DNA of 64,000 nt from Calliopum simillimum (GCA_951812925.1 OX638368.1:123279309-123343308); one strand, 5' to 3'. Numbered from the stretch's first letter, positions 1 to 12,210 are shown. A program made the numbers and translations. Notes: a model not told the origin generated them from the sequence alone.

Positions 1-582
1 TTCGCAGCAGGGGGATATATTTGCAAATCAAATTTGTAGAATTCAGAGAAAAGAAACTAACTCGAGATAAGACATTTTTTCATGTCTTCAGTCATAAATA
101 TAAAATTTATAACCGTTTTTGACTTGGTTTTCACGAAAAGTTTACTTGATAGCTTAGAATCGATGGTATTAGGTTGAAAAATGTGTATGACATTACTTTT
201 TCCCCTTAATGGACTTATTTCACTTTCAAAAATAACCATTCATATCTCTATGACTTCTTTATATAGAAATATATCAAACCACAATTCAATCTTTCTAGTT
301 TTTCCAAATTCCATTTACAAAACAGCTTACCATAAATAGGTTGAATAAACTTATGCAAAAATGATGACAAAAAGTCGTAAATCTTCGTCACAAAATAAAA
401 AATTACTTTTTACATGAAAACTTATGAAGGTTGAGATAAGAAACAAGTTTTTTTTTTCTTATTATATTGCAAAAGTAAACTTGACAAAAAAAAAAAAAAA
501 TTTTCATTTTTATTAAATATGTACTATAGTACAATCATTTGGGAGAATAAAATTATGTTACCTGGAATTTTTTGTGGGAGTT
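1..582. other. AT-rich sequence, no gene seen
   Basis: AT-rich DNA with several homopolymer runs of A or T. I see no splice-flanked open frame, RNA gene or recognisable element. It probably belongs to the intron or flank of the + strand gene whose last exon starts at 2653. Confidence 0.5.
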
Positions 583-1450
583 AATAGATTTCGATGTGTT
601 CTTTCAGAATTTCAACTTCGCTACCTCGAGTCGTGTTCGCTCTCGCCGCCATATTGGAAAAATGGCGTCCAAAATCAGTTTTTTACAAATATCTCTTTAA
701 CGATTACATTAAGAGAAAAATATTGTGGCACAATATTGTAAATTATAAAATTTTCTATAAAAATTACCTCTTAATTGTTTTCGTACGACTTATAACTCAG
801 GAGATATCCTAATTCAAAATTTTAAAAAAATTAGTAAATTGTGCATGCCGTTTATGAGTAAGCACAGTGATGTGTTGAGCTTAAAATTACGATAACTCAT
901 GAACGCTGAGTCACACATTCAAAGCAAAAACACCTATTTATAGGAAATTCTTTTCACTATAAGCTTCATTCAATTTTTTTTTTCACATGACCTATAGTTT
1001 ACGAGATATTTTATCAACAAACCTAAAATTTAGAAAAAAACCGTTTTTACAAGATAGCTCCAAAGCTTATAGTGAAAGTAATTTCCTATAAATAAGTGTT
1101 TTTACTTTGAACGTGTGACTCACCGTTCATGAGTTATTGTAATTTTAAGCTCAACACATCACTGTGCCTACTCATAAGCGGCATGCACAATTTACTAATT
1201 TTTTTAAAATTTTGAATTAGGATATCTCCTGAGTTATAGGTCGTACGAAAACATTTAAGAGGGAAATTTTATAGAAAATTTTATAAGCTACAATATTGTG
1301 CCACAATATTTTTCTCTAAATGTAATCGTTAAAGTGATATTTGTAAAAAACTGATTTTGGACGCCATTTTTTCCAATATGGCGCGAGCGAACACGACTCG
1401 AGGTAGCAAAGTTGAAATTCTGAAAGAGTACATCGAAATCTATAAAATAA
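583..1450. repeat. Long palindromic (foldback) element, about 870 bp
   Basis: The left arm (about 583-967) reappears as its reverse complement at about 1062-1450, with high identity over nearly 390 bp. For example, the word ATATTGGAAAAAATGGCG-like near 650 is mirrored near 1375. The spacer (968-1061) is AT-rich. There is no transposase frame; the open frames at 594-812 and 1357-1680 are simply the two arms. Diverged relatives of the arm ends occur at 12222-12460 and 14400-14455. I read it as a non-autonomous foldback/MITE-like element; the superfamily is unknown. Confidence 0.8.
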
Positions 1451-2652
1451 CTCATTTGCAAAAATCCCGCAAAACTTTCAATGTAAAATTACCAAATGAC
1501 TGTACTACTATTGAAGTTGAAGAAAAAAAAAAAATAGTGGAAAATATTTCGTCGGCTGAGTTCTCTCTTGTCCCACCAACACATTTTGACTTAAAACTTT
1601 TTCCATACGTTTTGATATATGGTATTTCTAATGCTGTTGTCAGAATGCATCTATCTCTTTTAGATTATGAGATAAGTTGAATTTTTTTACATGTAATCCT
1701 TTCCCTTATCGATACTAACACACTTCATAGAAATCGGCCGACCACACACACTTTCTATACATGAAAAAAAAAAAAAAAAAAAAAACAGTTTCTCACTGAT
1801 AAAATATCAAATATCTCTACTTTTTTTAGTCTAATTTTTGAAATTTAGCCAATTGTTTAAATTTCGATGGTACTTTTTGGACCAATTTTGTTTTATTAAG
1901 GTTCAATTCCTATTCGATTTTTTCGAAATACATCAACATGAGTATGGGGCACTGAACATTGTAAAATGTTATATCTTGCAAGATGTACAATAGATGGTAT
2001 CATCCCCATACAATATAAAATTTTGCTGCAAACCGCTCAAAAAAAATTTTTTCGACCTCTACATTAGTAGCCATTTAGTTTTTTCCCTAGAACTAGAATT
2101 AAAGCCCGTAAAAATAATAAAGTTCATCTCTACAAAGTTTCCTCAAATTGTTGAAATTGAACATAGTCCATCAATGAAATGATCTTCATATACGAAAATC
2201 AATTTTTATTGCTATGCTCGGAAATATTCGGAAAGGAATAACGCCTTCTTACATATTTTTGTTACTTACTGGGTTGACAATTACTTTTTAAATCGATAAT
2301 AACTTGATAGCGCAGTTAACAACAGTGTCAGACCACGACAGAGACAGATGAGTAATATTTTAAGTCGATTTTTTAATTTTGAATAGCCTACATATAATAT
2401 TGCCATAAATAGATTTTCGGAAAACTTAAAATATTTCTGTATGAAATGTGTCAGAGTGCTAATTATAATTAATTAGTTATTTATATCTCTTTGTTTCTCA
2501 AAGAGCTCAAAGACAAAAACAACATACAGGTGCTTAAATGTTTTTATTTAATTGATTATTTCTAAAATAATATATGCAAAACAAATATAATACTTAATGA
2601 TACTTGTAAATGTAAATTCCATATATTTATTTCTGTTCTTTTCTTTTCGTAG
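1451..2652. other. Intron or flank with repeat fragment
   Basis: Non-coding AT-rich DNA up to the splice acceptor at 2652. Bases about 2030-2170 match one arm of the palindromic repeat at 33385-33905 (shared text around TCTCTACAAAGTTTCCTCA), so a fragment of that family is inserted here. Nothing else is recognised. Confidence 0.5.
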
Positions 2653-3277
2653 AATACTCGAAGATCGTGATCCGGAATATCAAAAACTAGCTATCAGAGG
2701 TCTTATTGGCAGTTCAAAACGTGTTTTGTCTGGTACAAAGAATGAGGATAAAATTCAAGCCATCAAAGATGGTGTTAAGGTTTTAGAAGATTTTCTAGAG
2801 AAATTTGAAACAGACAATTTGATGCGTAACAATAGAGCTTATCTGGCACATTCCATAATAGCGCAATTGCCAAAGCCCGAAAATGCATTAGCTGCAGAGT
2901 TTCTAACAGCATATGGAGGATCAAAAGCGAAGGGTAACTACAAGCATTTACGTACAATGTATCCTGAAGATGATGGTAGTACCTCTTGGGATATAATTCG
3001 TAATAGAAATATTGCAAAGTTACTGGACAAATTGAAAAGTGAAGATGCAAAACTTTTTGATACCGACAGTGGCAAACCAACAGCTATACATTTGGAGTTA
3101 ATACATTGGGCCTATAGTCCACAACCGGATAAGGTGAAGGCATATGTTGAAAAGTCCAGCAAGAAAAGCGCTCCTAAAAGAAAGAGTGAAAAGAGTGCCA
3201 GCAGTAGCAGCAGTGCTGAAAGCAGTAGTGATGGTAGCGATGATGAAACTCCACAAAAAAAGAAAAAATCTGATTAA
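2653..3277 (+). CDS. Terminal coding exon of unrecognised nuclear-type protein
   Basis: A pyrimidine-rich tract ending TTTTCGTAG precedes an open exon that begins with the last base of a codon, then ILEDRDPEYQ, and runs about 207 residues to a TAA at 3275-3277. The body is a predicted helical domain (about 170 residues) rich in conserved-looking charged and aromatic residues, for example AYLAHSIIAQLPKPENA and IHLELIHWAYSPQPDKV. The last 45 residues are a low-complexity tail of Lys clusters, a Ser run, acidic residues and a final basic KKKKK stretch that resembles a nuclear localisation signal. A polyadenylation hexamer follows at 3386-3391. The upstream exons lie in or beyond the repeat-filled left end. 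The codon use and clean splice acceptor argue for a real gene. I do not recognise the family, and nuclear location is inference from the tail only. Confidence 0.75.
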
Positions 3278-3385
3278 TAAAATTTCTATTGTAACTACAT
3301 ACCTATGTACCTACGAGTATGAACAAAAGTACTTATTATCATATCTATTAAGGATACTTACTTTTAAATTAGGGTTTCATGCTGA

Positions 3386-3391
3386 AATAAA
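3386..3391 (+). terminator. Polyadenylation signal AATAAA
   Basis: An AATAAA hexamer lies about 110 bases after the TAA of the exon ending at 3277, and AT-rich DNA follows. It probably sets the 3' end of that transcript. Confidence 0.5.
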
Positions 3392-3425
3392 GCACAGTAA
3401 AGAAAATAAAAATTGGAAAAAATAA

Positions 3426-5028
3426 AAAATAAACGGATTTATTCAACAAACAAGTTCTTTTTATTTTAAATAAACATATAAACAAGTCTTACACAATTAA
3501 AAACAATATTTTGTAGTAAAAATAACATTGGAATTGCAATTATGTTTTCATTTCAGTGTTATTGGAAAAGTTTGTTTGTTTCGACCTCAAATCAGTTGTA
3601 AAATGTTCAGAACATGTCTAAGCACTGAATTTAGCTTTAAACTGAAAACCGGTAAAATTTACCCTATCTCTTATTTTTAGCTGTACTGCTAAATTTTGTG
3701 AATGAAGGTAAGGACCTTTTCCACTTGACGGTCACATATGTTTTTCGGGGCAAGTGTTTCCGTAAGCCAATAAGGTATGTACGTGTATTGTATTCTCGCC
3801 GCTGACTTCAGTTATAAACCAGGAACCAGAGAATTCTCTTTTAGGGGGGAAATGTGACTAAAATGTCAAAGATTACCTTGCACTTGTCCTTGGAAAAAAT
3901 CTACTAATCAGGAGTTGCTGTGTATGCCTTTCTCCAGTTTAACACCTTGCCGGTACTTTGCTTGACATAAATTCCTCAACAGAGAATTGCTGGACCGCAC
4001 CGCTTAGCAACGGGGTGTAAAACAGGAAAAAACTCACACTGGGTAGCGCCTACACGAAATAAAACACAAAGCTGTTTTGCTGTATAAATTTTATGATGAG
4101 ACTCTTATTGATTGATTAAAGTGATTTTACAATTTAACTTTATTCAGTATGAAAATTGAAACTTTTAATTTATTGGTGCAGCCAATGGTGCTTCAAAGGT
4201 GGTTAAAATACAAATGATAAAATAAGAAAAGAGTTTGACATGAGCAGTGGGGCATTGTTTGTTAAGCAATGGAATTGCGTTGCCAACTACGGGGAATTTA
4301 TCCCTACTTTTGGGGATTATGCGTGTTCGCATGAACATGATGTATGTATGCATTCTCCTGTAACTCCTAAGAGGAGCATAGGGCCATATACATTAAAGTG
4401 GGTTGACCCCCATTAAAAAAAAAAAAAAAAAAATTGTTTTCTGGTAACCATTAAAATATGTTCCTTGCCTAGACTCCTCCATAGACTTGGTGAAAGCTTT
4501 AATAATGTTAGACTTTTTTTGCACCAAAGCACAAAATTTATATGGAAAACTATTTTGTTTGGCTACATGACGCAAAAAAACCACATAAAAAATGCTTAAG
4601 TTCTGCATCAAAAGTTTTTGGAAATTGCTCTCCGACTCAGGCCATTGCTTTTAGAAAGAGTGACAAATCTCAAATTTCGGGCGTTTTATCCGTTTAACGA
4701 AAAGCTTAAAAATATGTAACGTTTTTGTATAATTTCAAACATGCTGCCTTTTAAAATACCTGCACACTTTCATGCGCTAATCAATGTTAAGCGATATGCT
4801 TTGTCGTATAAATTTCGCATACTTTCATGCTCTACGTTGTTTGAATCTTCACAAAGATCAGGTCTTGGTACCCAATCATGTGCAAAAAAAAAAAAAAGGA
4901 ATAAAGAAGGGAAAACAGCAGGGCTACTGGCACTCAAAGATGGTCTAATATCATACCTATGCGACCGCTCTTTCTCCTATTCGGATGATATATTCAAAAC
5001 CAATTCAGCATTTTCCATGATAACTTTT
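3426..5028. other. Tail-to-tail intergenic region
   Basis: This lies between the + strand gene ending near 3400 and the - strand ETS gene ending near 5030. No coding exon is seen. Bases about 4340-4395 (minus strand) carry the phrase GGCCCTATGCTCCTC, which also occurs near 40953, so part of this stretch is a dispersed repeat. Bases 3700-4080 are less AT-rich and may be part of an old mobile element that I cannot name. Runs of A occur near 4415 and 4886. Confidence 0.4.
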
Positions 5029-5034
5029 TATTTT
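5029..5034 (-). terminator. Candidate polyadenylation signal of ETS gene
   Basis: On the minus strand an AATAAA hexamer (TTTATT on the plus strand) lies about 85 bases beyond the TAA stop of the ETS exon. It is the first good candidate downstream. Other copies in this AT-rich DNA cannot be excluded. Confidence 0.4.
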
Positions 5035-5117
5035 TTGATTATGACTCCATTTGATCGCCCAACAATAATCCTACACTATATACATTTTATACGTATTTCT
5101 GTACCAAAAACTCTTCA

Positions 5118-5466
5118 TTAATTCATTAATGCATTACTACTTGTACTCTTCGATGCCGATAGTGATGCAGATGCAGTTGCAGATATATAATGGTTATGTT
5201 CTGCTTTGGTTGTATTTGCGGCATTATTCAAATGTCCATAGGCCATATTAAATAGAGCATCGGGATCACAGACAAAGCGATAAACGTAACGTTCTCCGTT
5301 CACCTTTTGCATGATGCCTTTTTCATAGTAGTATCGTAGACTACGCGAAAGTTTATCGTAATTCATTGCGGGACGATTTTTCTGCATACCCCAACGTCGT
5401 GCAACTTCCTCGGGTTCAATTAATTTGAACTCCATTCCTCTGCCAGTCCATGCTATACAACTTGAG
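5118..5466 (-). CDS. Ets96B-like ETS factor, last exon (ETS domain C-terminal part)
   Basis: This exon encodes most of the ETS DNA-binding domain of the PEA3 (ETV1/4/5) subfamily. It starts [20 protein letters not shown], contains the recognition-helix text [18 protein letters not shown] and ends the domain with [17 protein letters not shown]. The two Arg of SRSLRYYY that contact the GGA core are present. About 35 residues of Asn/Ala/Ser-rich tail follow to a TAA at 5118-5120. The minus-strand acceptor is TTTAG at 5467; a second AG six bases further in (exon from 5460) is also in frame, so two Ser residues at the junction are uncertain. Phase matches the donor at 5540. In Drosophila this family member is Ets96B. 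It acts as a nuclear transcription activator downstream of receptor kinase signalling in the PEA3 family; the role in this species is inference. Confidence 0.95.
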
Positions 5467-5539
5467 CTAAATTATCTTGGTATTAATAAATGATTTTAAT
5501 TTCCATGTGACATGCAACAACTGATGAATTGCAACTTAC

Positions 5540-6164
5540 CTTGTTGTTGGTTCATCCAAAAGCGCCACTAAAAACTGCCACAGCTGCAGCGATCCCCGTC
5601 GATGTGATACTGTTTGGCTGGTTGATATCGGTCCATTGCTATTATAGGGATTTTCAAATTTTAGCTCTGCATCCGTTGATGTTACCGTCGTAGAGTCTAC
5701 CAGATTTGGTCGTAACGCATATGAGGATGATATAACTGGATTGAATGGACTTTCGTATTTTATATCCGTTTCGGATGATGTCGTTATTTCACTTGATGGA
5801 CGTATACTATAACCGGCGCTATTCGTTGATGTGTTGTAATGATGATAAACTGCTGCTACTGTCGCCGCATCAGTGCAAGATGTTATTGTTGTTGGAAGTG
5901 GACTTGATGGACTGAGCTTCAATGATGTTGTATGATGTGGACTGTGAATATGTTGTTGTGGTTGTTGTTGGTGGTGGGGATTATGATTATGGTGCAGTTG
6001 ACCTTGCTGATGGGTGTGGTGCGGTGGATGATGATGATGTTGATGATGATGGTGGTGGCTCAAGTGAGTTGTGGAGTCAGGATGTTCCATTATTCGAGCA
6101 TTATGAAAATGATGTGATATTTGTAGTGCAGCAGAGGCGGCATTGTTGTTGCAGAATGATGATT
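5540..6164 (-). CDS. Ets96B: Ets96B-like ETS factor, penultimate exon
   Basis: A minus-strand exon of 625 bases flanked by TCTATTTAG and the donor AAG|GTAAGT. It encodes a His/Gln/Pro-rich region (alternating His runs with HHQQQPQQ), a Ser/Thr-rich stretch, and then the start of the ETS domain, HRRGSLQLWQFLVALLDEP, which is the PEA3-subfamily signature. The first two bases (AA) complete a codon whose first base G comes from the exon ending at 17108. An internal ATG (minus strand, 6090) could look like a start, but the frame stays open to the acceptor and the phase fits an upstream exon, so I treat it as internal. The plus-strand open frames over the His codons are shadows of the CAC/CAT repeats. 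Confidence 0.92.
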
Positions 6165-6384
6165 CTAAATAGATACACAGATGTAAATAATTAAATGCAA
6201 ATGTTCATTAATACATGTGGTATGATTGAAAGTTAAATAAAAAGGCTCATGCTCTACAGGAAATTTAAAAATAACTAGTTAGAGTTATAAATGGTTTTAT
6301 ATAATAAGTATATATCCCCCTGAGGGTACTCACTTTTGTGACAAAATATGACAGGGGGCCCGAGGGCCTTGAAAATTGTAATGT

Positions 6385-7330
6385 CACAAAAGTTATATAA
6401 GGTGTCCCAAAAAAATGGCAGGTAGACTCTTGGATGGCTGCCATTTCGTGATGAATATTGTCTTTGACACTTTCGCCACTTAAGTGAAGCACTAAGCATA
6501 ACCCTCATTCGAAAATGGGTGAAGAAGTTTGAAGAGACTGGTACAGCATTGGAAGAACTAAAGACGGGGCGACCAAGATTATCAAGAACGTGGGCGTTAG
6601 GAAATACGCTAAAAAAAATTTTCAAATAAATTGGGGTGGTAATTATTTTGGAAATATCGCCTAAAATTTTGATTTTATTTTGTTTTTTTGCGCGTTATTA
6701 CGATAAAAAATAACCAAATAATGCTCAAAAACTAAAACGAAATAACGCCCAAATTATTTTGATATAAATTTGAGCTATAATCATTTTGGAAATAACGCCC
6801 AAAATTTATTTAATTTTTTTTTTATTTATTTTTGGGCATTATTTCAAATATTTTTGGGCGTTTTTCCTTTTTATTTTGGGCGTTATTTCGTTTTTTAAAC
6901 TTATTGGACCTTATTTGGTTTTTTTTTTTGAGGCGTTATTTCGTTAAAAAAACGGGCGTTATTTCCAAAATTATTACCGCCCTAATTTATATGAACATAT
7001 TTTCTTTATATGAAATAATACGTAATAACGCCCAAAATAAAATCGGATAGAGACAAAATTTTTAGCGTTGTTTCCAAAATGATTATCGCCTAAAATTATA
7101 CGAACAAATAAAATTTGGAAGCTTATTTCGATTTTGTTTTTGGGCGTCATCTCATATTGTTTGGGCATTATTTTGTTTTGATTTTGGGCCTTATGACGTA
7201 TTTTTATTTTTAGGCGTTGTTTCCTAACGCTGAAAACGTGGCAGTCGCCGAATCACCGTTTTTGAAAAACTATCGCAAACACAATTTTTATCAAAAAGCC
7301 ACCTAAATGAAAAGTAATTGAAACCACACG
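6385..7330 (+). pseudogene. Decayed Tc1/mariner transposase, interrupted
   Basis: Bases about 6490-6600 encode the helix-turn-helix text IRKWVKKFEETGTALEELKT followed by GRPRLSRT, typical of the N-terminal DNA-binding half of insect Tc1/mariner-superfamily transposases. The sequence then breaks off and resumes at about 7217 with ENVAVAESP, which is what follows SRT in this family. The 620 bases between are a separate inverted-repeat insertion (6597-7217). After about 7330 the similarity fades. No catalytic DDE/D region is present, so the copy cannot encode an active enzyme. The upstream phrase GGTGTCCCAAAAAAATGGCA near 6400 may be part of its terminal region. Confidence 0.7.
6597..7217. mobile_element. 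Inverted-repeat element with GGGCGTTATTTC array, inserted in mariner
   Basis: The ends mirror each other: GGGCGTTAGGAAAtACGC at the left and the complement of GCGTTAGGAAACAACGCC at the right. The interior is built from many copies, in both orientations, of a motif close to GAAATAACGCCCAAA, separated by AT-rich spacers. It interrupts the reading of a mariner transposase exactly between SRT and ENVA, which marks it as a secondary insertion. There is no coding capacity; the open frames inside are low-complexity. The superfamily is unknown. Confidence 0.65.
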
Positions 7331-7616
7331 GATTACGGAATAGGCCTGTTGGTACATATATGAATAATACTTGACTAATTAGAATCCATTAAAAAAATGG
7401 GCAGCGCCACACCCGAAATTTGTCATATCTCTGAAAATATTTGACTCAATTAAATGAGATTTGGTACATATCTAATTGTCACTGGGAAAAATTTTTCAAT
7501 AAAAATGGACGAGGCCACACCCTCTCATTCTTAAAAACTTATATCTATTTTTCTGAATTCAAATCTCATCCACCTGTACTAAATAGTTTCAGAGATATGA
7601 CAAATTTGTTTTTTTT

Positions 7617-9920
7617 CGAGCATGGAGAATTCAGTGGTGTTAACCATTTTGCTGGATTGTTTCATCGCCCCATACAAAAAGTTCAAATTAAAATTTCGTA
7701 TAGGAAGTAGTTTTCATAAAGAATCTCTTATTAAATTGTGATGAATCAATGATTTTTCATCAAAAGTATTCTTTCCTGTTCAGGATGTAATAATTTGGAG
7801 TTGGTAATTTTTTTATCAATTTATCGGATGCTTCTTGACTTTAACGTTAACTTTTACCGAAATTTCTTATAGAGTGGGCGCTAGACGGACTTGAGTATGC
7901 AAAATAAGTATGAGTACCGAAAACTGAGCTGAGATTCTCATAAGTCTAACTACAAGTAACGAGAAAGTGGATGCTGTGGTCTATGTTTTTAAGCCCCTAC
8001 CCCGGTCCAGTCCAAACATGATTTTCCGTTCTCAGTTTTTATCTTCTCTTCTTATACGAGATAAAATTGTATGTATGTTTATATGTTTATAAATATGTGC
8101 CCAAATTTTTCTCGAGAACGGATGCAGCGATTTTAATGAAACTTGGAATAGAGTTAGATATTAGCATACAATGAAGAATAAGGTAAGTTTGAACTTTGTA
8201 GATGCTCACCAGGGGGCGTGGCGCTGCCCTAAATTTTAAAATTGATTTAGTTATAACTCGCAAACCATTCAAGCTATTTGAATAAAATTTAGTGAGCGGG
8301 TATGACTTAATAATACCTTGTAAAGGACAAAAAGTGGGCGGGATCGAATAAGTGCCACGCCCACTTTTTGGCCCTTGAAAATTTTAATTCAATATTACTC
8401 GAAAACGACTCCAACAATTTTAATGAAAATTTAGGAGGTGTTACCTCTACAAACAAGAGTTATTATGTAATACACCGTTATATTGGGAAAACTCGTTGAA
8501 GGGCGTGGCACCACCCACAAAAATATAAAACGGTATAAAAGAAAACTAATAAAGCAAACATTCTGAAATTAACTGTGAGGAGCCTAATTGCTATAGGACA
8601 TCTCTGATCTGAAAGTGGGCAAAATATCGCCGTTGCGCGTGGAACCTCCCATACAAGTAAAATACGTAAAATGCTATATCTCGCAAATGTTACTAGATAT
8701 TTTAATGAAATTTGGTATGTAGGTACTGCTTATCAATTCCTTTTAATAACCGAAAAGTGGGCGGTATCGAAGAAGTGCCACGCCCTCTTTTTAACCATTG
8801 AAAATTTAAATTCAGTATTACTCGAAAACGACTCCAACAATTTTAATGATAATTTAGGAGATGTTACCACTGCAAACAAGGATAAATATGTGATATAACG
8901 TTATATTAGGAAAATACGTTGAAAGGCGTGGCACCGGCCACAAAAAATATAATTCGCTAAAAAAAGAAAACTAATAAAGCAAACATTCTGAAATTAACTG
9001 TAGGGAGTCTACTTGCTATTAGGCACCTATGACCTGAAAGTGGGCAAAATATCGCCGGTGTGCGTGGAACCTCCCATACAAGTAAAACACATTAAATGCT
9101 ATTTCTCACAAATGGTACAACATATTTTGATGAAATTTAGTATGCGGATCTGTATCATGAGTATCTAAATCATAACGAAAAGTAGGCTTTGTTCAATAAT
9201 TGCCACGCCCACTTTTTATCAAAAGAATAATTTTGGTTAATAACTCAGGTACAAAAGAAACAATGGAATGAACTTTTTAATTCTTATATTTCATTCTTCT
9301 TCTCTTATGTACTTTTCGACGCTGAATCCGTCTCCATTGCAGAACTTTCATTACACCTGCAGGATTTTGAAATATCCTTGCTTGAATTTGAAGAAAACGC
9401 TGTACAGCATAGCTACAAGAAAAGGTAAAATTCTTTTCTATTAATAGCATCGAATAGCCACAATCTTCCTTATCAAAATATCGTTTCGGATTTTTACAAT
9501 AGGACTCTTATAAGATATTTCAGCTCCCATACAAATGACGAAATATTTTGAGTTTGTGGTATATCCCATTTATTTATTTTAGGTCATTCTATTTCACCAA
9601 AAAAAAATTTGAGTTTTTTAAATTTTTCTATACCATTCGATATTTTCCGAGTTTTTTCTTATTATTATTCTCATCGGTTTATTTATCATTTTGAAAGCAT
9701 GATCATTAGAGGTGAAAAGGTATAAGTTTCATAAAAAAAAAATAGCAATGAATAAAAACATCGACTAAAATAATAAAATCAGATTGTTGACCGAGCAGGG
9801 GTCGGTCTCCAGGTACTAGCTATTTATGATGGATCAAAGGTTCCCCGTACCCGAATAAGATAAGAATGACATATTTCCCGCCAGACCAAAAAAAGTTCAC
9901 AAAAACTAGTACGGTGTAAT
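7617..9920. mobile_element. Terminal-inverted-repeat element, copy A (2.3 kb)
   Basis: The left part (about 7620-8040) matches 61797-62240 almost throughout, including the phrase GAATTCAGTGGTGTTAACC and the interior phrase GGATGCTGTGGTC-like near 7970. The right end (about 9840-9920: GTACCCGAATAAGATAAGAA, then CCAGACCAAAAAAAGTTCAC) matches the right terminus at 62950-63041. It is therefore a second, longer copy of the 61738-63041 element with a partly lost left terminus. Its interior carries the tandem duplication at 8341-9240. No transposase is visible. Confidence 0.6.
8341..9240 (+). repeat. Tandem repeat, unit about 420 bp, two copies plus a partial
   Basis: The unit starting GGATCGAATAAGTGCCACGC at 8341 recurs at about 8762 and begins again at about 9181 before breaking off. 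The copies share the phrases CTCGAAAACGACTCCAACAA, GTGGGCAAAATATCGCCG and GTGGAACCTCCCATACAAGT, with scattered substitutions, so the duplication is not very recent. There is no open frame across the unit. Confidence 0.8.
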
Positions 9921-9929
9921 TTTTGTCAG

Positions 9930-12210
9930 TAGGTATTTTATGTAAAAAATTGAAAAACTAAAAAATTTCCTAATTATTACTTTTATCCAAGCACCCCACA
10001 GGAAAATAAACCGATGAATAAAAAATTTCTTCACATTTCTAAAAACCTGAAAGTCTGTTACGATTGCCAAAAAGACGCTTCATATCGTTTACGTAATAGG
10101 ATTCGCAATAAAAGCCACTGAAAATTAGTTACAAAAAACACACAATTTTTTGGATTTGGGACGACCCTGTGAGGTCCCGAGGATATAAAGCTCCAATTTT
10201 CTGACACATTTAAAAACCTATATCTATTCTCTATCGACAAATACCTGTCTGGCTCCAAACTATAAGAAAATTTGGGTTCGAGAGTAAACAATTCAAATGG
10301 TACATACTTATATGTCCCGTTCGTCATGAATGAGTTAAACTTTATAAATAAATCGGGACTCCAATTTTTAATACTATAATTCACAGTATAAAAAAAAAGA
10401 TTCCGTTATTGTATTTACTACCGATGTCTATATTCCCTTGGGGATTGATGGAAGCCTTTTTTTAGATTTTCGGCAAAGCTATAAAGAAATTGCTTATTAA
10501 TGACGTGTTAATGCCAAAACATACTCGTACTCATGCATACCTACATATAATTGAAATTTACCCACACCCAACAAAACGCAAATGGACACAATATGTTACA
10601 ATTTATCAGCAGCCCATAAGTTCACCTTTAATTTAGCTGATATTCACTCAGGGAAAACAAAGGCAAATGGAGCTTTTAAGTAGCGGCACTGCACTGATTC
10701 GAATTTTTTTCCCTTCGTCAATTAAAAATTGAAGAGATACCTTGCATAATCTATGAACAAGTGCCAAACTGTAAGATACCCGTATAATAAGTACCTTCAA
10801 CAACAATGCATTAAACCTGTTGGAATGAAAGCCATTTCAACAAGGGAGTCAGTCACACAGTCACAAAAGAGGAGTGGTGGTGGGTGATAGACAAAAAAAA
10901 GTTGTTTTGTAGGGTTGTAAAATCAAATTTTGTTTGTTTAGGTATTAGTAAGGATTTTTAAAGTCAAAGGTTGTATCCTGCGGCTTTTGCTTTACCCAAC
11001 CAACTCACTCCAGCAAATAACTGCAGGATATGAATATCGTTTTATTATAACAAATGATTGCTACCGATTTTTTTTTTTAAATAAAATTATAATTTTTTTT
11101 CTTATTGAGCATTGAAAATTTCGCGGTTTTCAATAAGTTACTTTTTGGATTATTTGCATGAAAATGCTGACAAGTGGATTAGTGCGAGATAAATCGTGAG
11201 CTGTATATTAAACAAGAACGAATTTCTTTTCAAAAGAATAACTAGGTAAAATATAAGTAAATCATAAGCTAAAAAATTAAGTTAAATTCATTCCATATTG
11301 TACGACTATATAGGAAAAAACGTGTTCAAGAATGTTTGCATATTGATAAGTGAATTCGCGGTTTATAGACCCCAACATCCCACACTAAAGTGTATGTATT
11401 TAACTTACCTTCATCGTTCTTTTTTAAAATCCCAGCAGGTGGCGATGGTGGAAATCTTAATGGATGGGGGAGAAAAATCAAAAAAGAAAACAGGATTTTT
11501 AGCTTAAAATAATCAAAAATATATTGCATTTTCGTTTGATCTTAAGAGAAAACAACAACATGGTGAGATAGTGAGATGAGAAATGAAAAGAATACTTTGA
11601 GAAAAGCAACCTTAACATAGCGATTAAATACTTTCATAAGTTTGATGTGATATTGTTACATACAAATAAGTACATATATTGAAACTTTTGACGGAAACTT
11701 ACCTATAGCAATATGGATGTGTCACAGCAGGTATGTCGAAAAAAGATGACGCTCTTTCAGTGCGAACTCCTTTAACTGCAATGTAATTTTGTATTTTTAT
11801 TTTATAAAAAAGAAACTGATTTTTTGCTTTTGTTCAGTTAATGCTAAAATATTAATTCTCAACGGGAAGCATAAATAAATTATGCCATCCCATCATCATC
11901 ATCATCATCATGTGTTTTTTTACCAAGCAGCTTTGTTAATACGTATGTACAAGTTTGTTTGTGGTATTGACAAGTTCTATTATTGACAAATTTTATCAAA
12001 TATCCCTGATTGTTATAATGTCAATCTAAGAAAAGTGAAATGTTTTGCAAAATGTGCGGAGATCAATTCTGTGCAAGCTTAGGAAAAAAAAAATCAAAGT
12101 AAAATCTGAAGTTGGATTCAACAAAATGTTTATCACTTTTAGTGAAAACTTCAGTAAAAACCAAATTTTAATCAGTAGTACAGCTAGTTTCACCTGGAAA
12201 GTCTCCCGGG
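9930..12210. other. Intronic sequence, nothing firm
   Basis: AT-rich intronic DNA. A perfect (CAT)7 microsatellite is at 11891-11911. Open frames at 10058-10384 and 11298-11529 show no family features and no splice context that I trust. Confidence 0.4.
11891..11911 (+). repeat. (CAT)7 microsatellite
   Basis: Seven perfect CAT units inside the ETS gene intron. Confidence 0.9.

Noticed and set aside
594..1680. Two short coding frames
   Set aside because: They are the two arms of a palindrome reading the same sequence; no splice or start support.
5922..6194. Plus-strand open frame rich in Val/Asp/Met over the ETS exon
   Set aside because: It is the complement of His/Gln codon runs in a certain minus-strand exon.
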